NCBI RefSeq assembly: GCF_000832305.1
Contig: NZ_CP010536.1
Location: 4,340,001-4,404,000, forward strand
DNA length: 64,000 nucleotides
Direction: 5' to 3'
Source: Cupriavidus basilensis
GTDB lineage: Bacteria > Pseudomonadota > Gammaproteobacteria > Burkholderiales > Burkholderiaceae
Positions 60,921-64,000 of this stretch are shown one piece after another. Each line of letters begins with the position of its first letter. Within the stretch, counting starts at the first letter, position 1. A model generated the notes under the pieces. That model ran no database searches, had not been told where the DNA came from, and saw only the letters and a list, made by a program, of their open reading frames with translations. The position numbers were made by a program, and so were the translations under genes.

Positions 60921-63125
60921 TCAGCGGCGCGGCACCTTGGCTACGGCGCCGCGCACTTCGATGCCGATGCGGTCAACCACCTTGCCCGCGGCATCCAGCA
61001 ACTCCACCTCGTGCCGGCCAGGCCAGGGCAGCCAGGAGAGCTGGCCGCCGTGCCCCAGCGGCTTGCCGTCGATGCGCCAGCTCACGCGTTGCGCGGTCTG
61101 TCCGCTGACACCCTCGGCATGGAACCAGACGCGCTGCGCCGCCGGCGGGATATCGGGATCGAGCGCGAACACGGTGCCGTCGGCAGGGCTGGCGATGGCG
61201 GTCACGCGATCCTTGGTGACACGCACGCTATCCGCGCTGGCAATGTTGACAACGCGCATGGCAGTACCCGCAAGGAAGACCTCATCGCGCGCGGGCTCGA
61301 GGTCATCGGCGAAGCGCAACGGCACACGCTCCACGCCGGCGGGCATGGCCGGCGCCACGCTCGGCACCGAGCGGTGCAACGCCTCCATGATCTCGTGCCA
61401 CACCGGCGCGGCGCCGGACACACCCGAGACCTCATGCATGCTTGCGCCGCTGGCGTTTCCCACCCACACGCCAACCGTGTAGCGCTGCGACCAGCCCACG
61501 CACCAGTTGTCGCGCATGTCCTTCGACGTGCCCGTCTTGACCGCGGTCCAGAAGCGCGTGGTCAGCGGGCTGTCCAGGCCAAACGTGCGCGCCCGCGCGT
61601 GGCGATCCGACAGCACGTCGGCAACCAGATAGCTCGCCGCAGGCGACATCACCGCGCGCACTGGCATCTGCGGCGCATCGGCGCGCAGCCGTGCGCCCCC
61701 ATAGCGCCCGCCGTTGGCGAACGCACGATAGGCATTGGTGAGCGCGATCAGCGGCACATCGGCACTACCCAGCGCAAGGCTGTAGCCGTAGTAATCGCCG
61801 GCCTGCGCCAGCGGCAAGCCGAGCGCGGTCAGCCGCTGGTGAAAGCGAAACGGCGTGACCATCACCAGCGTGCGCACCGCGGGTACGTTCAACGACGACG
61901 CCAGCGCGGCCCGCATGCTCACCCAGCCCGCATATTGCCGGTCGTAGTTCTGCGGCACATAGAGGCCACCGCCGCCGCCCGTGGGCAGGTTGACTGGCCG
62001 GTCGTCCAGCAGCGACGCCGTGGTCAACCGCCTCCCCTCCAGCGCCTGCTCATAGAGGAACGGCTTGAGCGTGGATCCGGCCTGGCGCGGCGCGGCCGCG
62101 TGATCGACCTGCGCGGCCGCCGACAACACGCCCGACGAACCAACGTAAGCCAGCACGTCGCCACTCGTGTTGTCGATCACCACCACCGCGCCGTCTTCCA
62201 CATTGCGCCCGGCAAGCTCGCGCAGATGTCGATCCAGGCTCGCCGTGGCGATGCGTTGCAGGCCGGCATCGAGCGTGGACGTGATGGTGGCAGGCACCGG
62301 CCCGCCGGCACGGGCTTGCGATACCAGCAAGCGCGCCAGATGCGGCGCGAGGTTCGGCGTCGATGCTGTGCCCGCAGTGCTGCCGCCGCTGCGCAGCAAC
62401 GCCAGTTGCGCGAAGCCGTCCAGCCCATCGCATGCCTTGGGCAATTGCTGCTCGCGCAGGATGCCGCATGCGCGCTGCGCCACCTGCGGCGCACGCGCGT
62501 TGGGCGCACGCACCAGCGCGACCGCCAGCGCCGCCTCACGTGCATCGAGGCCGCTCGGATACTTGCCGAACAACGCCTGCGACAGCGCGGACAGGCCGAC
62601 CAGCTCGCCGCGAAACGGCACCAGGTTGAGATACGCCTCGAGGATCTGGTCCTTGCTCCAGTTACGCTCCAGTGCCGTCGCGCGCACGGCCTGTGCCATC
62701 TTTTGGCTCACGCTGCGGCCGCTGTCGGCACGCCGCAGGTCCTCGTCGAGCAAGCCGGCGAGCTGCATGGTCAGGGTGGAGGCGCCGCGCGTGCGCGTGT
62801 TCCACAGGTTGGCCCACGCTGCGGCCGCGACACCCTGCCAGTCCACGCCGCTGTGCGCATAGAAGCGACGGTCCTCCGACAGCACGATCGCGGTACGCAC
62901 AGCGGGCGATATCTCCGCCAGCGTGACCCAGTCGCCGCGGCGCGCACGAAAATCGTCGCGCACCCGGGACAGCGTTTCGCCGTGGCGGTCGAGCACCACC
63001 ACATCCGCGCTGCGCCAGCTGGCGCGCACGCTGTCGTAAGACGCTAGCGCAAGCGCATGCGTAGGCGCGCAGGCCACGCAGGCCGTCACGGCCATCGCGG
63101 CCACCACACGCAGGCCTGCGTTCAT
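60921..63125 (-). CDS. pbpC: Penicillin-binding protein 1C
   Basis: 734 residues. An N-terminal membrane/signal segment is followed by a family 51 transglycosylase domain (SEDRRFYAHSGVDWQG with the catalytic glutamate near residue 80; RGASTLTMQLAGLL). The transpeptidase domain has SxxK in GSTLKPF (about 349), SSLN (about 409) and KTGTS (about 528), and the C-terminal BiPBP_C domain follows. It polymerises peptidoglycan at the membrane. The start at 63125 overlaps the YhhN stop by 4 bases (ATGA). Confidence 0.95.
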   Translation of the reverse strand: MNAGLRVVAAMAVTACVACAPTHALALASYDSVRASWRSADVVVLDRHGETLSRVRDDFRARRGDWVTLAEISPAVRTAIVLSEDRRFYAHSGVDWQGVAAAAWANLWNTRTRGASTLTMQLAGLLDEDLRRADSGRSVSQKMAQAVRATALERNWSKDQILEAYLNLVPFRGELVGLSALSQALFGKYPSGLDAREAALAVALVRAPNARAPQVAQRACGILREQQLPKACDGLDGFAQLALLRSGGSTAGTASTPNLAPHLARLLVSQARAGGPVPATITSTLDAGLQRIATASLDRHLRELAGRNVEDGAVVVIDNTSGDVLAYVGSSGVLSAAAQVDHAAAPRQAGSTLKPFLYEQALEGRRLTTASLLDDRPVNLPTGGGGGLYVPQNYDRQYAGWVSMRAALASSLNVPAVRTLVMVTPFRFHQRLTALGLPLAQAGDYYGYSLALGSADVPLIALTNAYRAFANGGRYGGARLRADAPQMPVRAVMSPAASYLVADVLSDRHARARTFGLDSPLTTRFWTAVKTGTSKDMRDNWCVGWSQRYTVGVWVGNASGASMHEVSGVSGAAPVWHEIMEALHRSVPSVAPAMPAGVERVPLRFADDLEPARDEVFLAGTAMRVVNIASADSVRVTKDRVTAIASPADGTVFALDPDIPPAAQRVWFHAEGVSGQTAQRVSWRIDGKPLGHGGQLSWLPWPGRHEVELLDAAGKVVDRIGIEVRGAVAKVPRR

Positions 63126-63823
63126 TTGTCCCGCCCGGCCGCCACGCCGGCCACCAGCAGCACTTGCGCGGCCGCGTAAGTCCACCAGATGCCGAGCGCA
63201 AAGGTATCGAACGGCGCGAGGAACCGCGCGGTGCCAAGCAAGCCGTCTGACACGGCAAAGCACAGCGCACCGATTGCCGCCAGCGGCGTCGGCAGTTTCG
63301 CCAGCAACGCGGCGCAGGCCATCGCCGCGAGCGCGCCGACATAGACCGAGACCGGCACCGCCAACGCGCCCAGGTTGGGCCAGAAGCGCGCGAGCATCAC
63401 GCCGGCCGCGCCCACGACCACGCCGCAGGCGATCAGGCGATGCGCGCGCCAATCTCCCGCCATGGGCACGAACAAGCCGAGGTAGGCGAAGTGCGCGATC
63501 AGGAAAGCCCCAAGGCCGCCGATGAAGGAGAACGACAGCCACGGCATCGCCAGCAGGAAGTCCCCCACCGCGCAGAACAGCAGCGCCGCCATCAGCCAGC
63601 GCCGCTCGCGGCGTAAGGGATGGAAGCGCGCGGCGCGTACCAGCAGCAGCGCCATGGCGGTCTTCCACAACGGCTGGAAGGCGATCTGCCCGTTCAGCGG
63701 CGCGCCGGGCGGCGAGTCCATCGCAACGGTGACCAGCAAGCCGCCGTAGACCAGTCCGGCCATGGTGCCGGCCAGCCACCACTCGCGCACCCGCGCGGGC
63801 ATCATCATTGCAAGCCAGCTCAA
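63122..63823 (-). CDS. YhhN family membrane protein (lysoplasmalogenase-like)
   Basis: 233 residues with about eight membrane segments; FCAVGDFLLAMPWLSFSFIG and FAVSDGLLGTARF carry the paired aspartates of the YhhN/TMEM86 family, known as lysoplasmalogenases in animals and some bacteria. The start is TTG at 63823, supported by AGGAG 8 bases upstream and by its 4-base overlap (TTGA) with the stop of the upstream gene. It sits between alpha-2-macroglobulin and PBP1C, where E. coli has no gene. Substrate here is unknown. Confidence 0.88.
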   Translation of the reverse strand: MSWLAMMMPARVREWWLAGTMAGLVYGGLLVTVAMDSPPGAPLNGQIAFQPLWKTAMALLLVRAARFHPLRRERRWLMAALLFCAVGDFLLAMPWLSFSFIGGLGAFLIAHFAYLGLFVPMAGDWRAHRLIACGVVVGAAGVMLARFWPNLGALAVPVSVYVGALAAMACAALLAKLPTPLAAIGALCFAVSDGLLGTARFLAPFDTFALGIWWTYAAAQVLLVAGVAAGRDK

Positions 63824-64000
63824 GGGCGTTCTCCTACGGTCAGTCTGGCATTGGGTTGCGCGCCGAATACATCCGGCGCGTACATCGCCTCGACCCGGGT
63901 GGGCGGCAAGGCAAACTCGCCGGCATTGTTCAGGCGCACGGTGTATTCCACCGTGGCACTGCCGCGCGGCATGTAGGCGTAATACTCGCGCAAGGCCTGC
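63820..64000 (-). CDS. C-terminus of bacterial alpha-2-macroglobulin (YfhM-like), 5' end outside window
   Basis: The minus-strand frame entering at base 64000 encodes EYYAYMPRGSATVEYTVRLN, then LPPTRVEAMYAPDVFG, and ends in a stop at 63820-63822. This is the conserved C-terminal receptor-like domain of bacterial alpha-2-macroglobulins, periplasmic lipoproteins that trap proteases and are paired with PBP1C in many Gram-negatives. Only about 60 residues are in the window; the thioester region cannot be seen. Confidence 0.88.
   Translation of the reverse strand, partial: QALREYYAYMPRGSATVEYTVRLNNAGEFALPPTRVEAMYAPDVFGAQPNARLTVGERP

Noticed and set aside
63126..63782. In-frame extension of PBP1C upstream of 63125
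   Set aside because: It overlaps the YhhN gene throughout and adds a basic, non-homologous stretch; the ATGA overlap marks the real start.

Overview
The window is a 64 kb piece of a GC-rich beta-proteobacterial chromosome. It is most like Burkholderiaceae of the Cupriavidus/Ralstonia type. That rests on the gene set and protein similarity I recognise (a PutA with an N-terminal ribbon-helix-helix domain, atpIBEFHAGDC beside mnmG-rsmG-parA-parB, many Liv and Bug transport genes), not on a database search. The parAB genes, three parS sites and the atp operon suggest a position in the origin-proximal half of the main chromosome. oriC itself is not in the window. I see no rRNA, tRNA, CRISPR array, insertion sequence or prophage.

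Layout. 1-2790: the 3' part of sdaA, an EthD-like protein, an ETHE1-type persulfide dioxygenase-like hydrolase and an OsmC-like protein, all on +. 2791-7200 (-): a YbdK-type carboxylate-amine ligase translationally coupled to a Kef-like antiporter, then a large TPR-like protein. 7387-7824: a Phd/YefM antitoxin with a triple half-site operator and a truncated RelE-like toxin remnant. 7995-15800 (-): a Liv-type binding protein, trifunctional PutA with GTTGCA operators upstream, and PriA. 16375-20091 (-): hemE, an HSL-type esterase, a CoA-binding protein and a DUF3298-like exported protein. 20280-20640 (+) has no large gene but holds a chain of hairpins ending in a strong terminator, the best candidate here for an undescribed RNA.

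20746-33153 (-): the ATP synthase operon atpIBEFHAGDC, preceded by mnmG-rsmG-parA-parB with parS sites inside and upstream of mnmG. 33352-36285: a Bug-type binding protein and N-formylglutamate amidohydrolase in one operon, with a divergent LysR gene. 36552-48703 (-): two separate branched-chain amino acid type ABC systems. The first has livH, a livM-livG fusion, livF and a separate binding-protein gene. The second is livG-livF-livK-livH-livM in one operon. Between them lie a TauE/SafE permease and a small GNAT-like protein.

49085-56182: a GMC oxidoreductase, a monoacylglycerol-lipase-like hydrolase, and a copper module (copA-cueR divergent from copZ, each side with a CueR-type promoter), then an OmpW porin. 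56415-60908: an ornithine-cyclodeaminase family reductase, an aldo/keto reductase, a deletion scar joining a headless LysR gene to a headless MFS transporter, and an intact LysR gene. 60921-64000 (-): penicillin-binding protein 1C, a YhhN/lysoplasmalogenase-like membrane protein and the C-terminus of a bacterial alpha-2-macroglobulin, joined by 4-base start/stop overlaps.

Most genes are housekeeping or transport genes with ordinary GC-rich codon use. Accessory or decaying parts are the toxin-antitoxin remnant, the AT-richer gap at 36286-36551 and the LysR/MFS scar.
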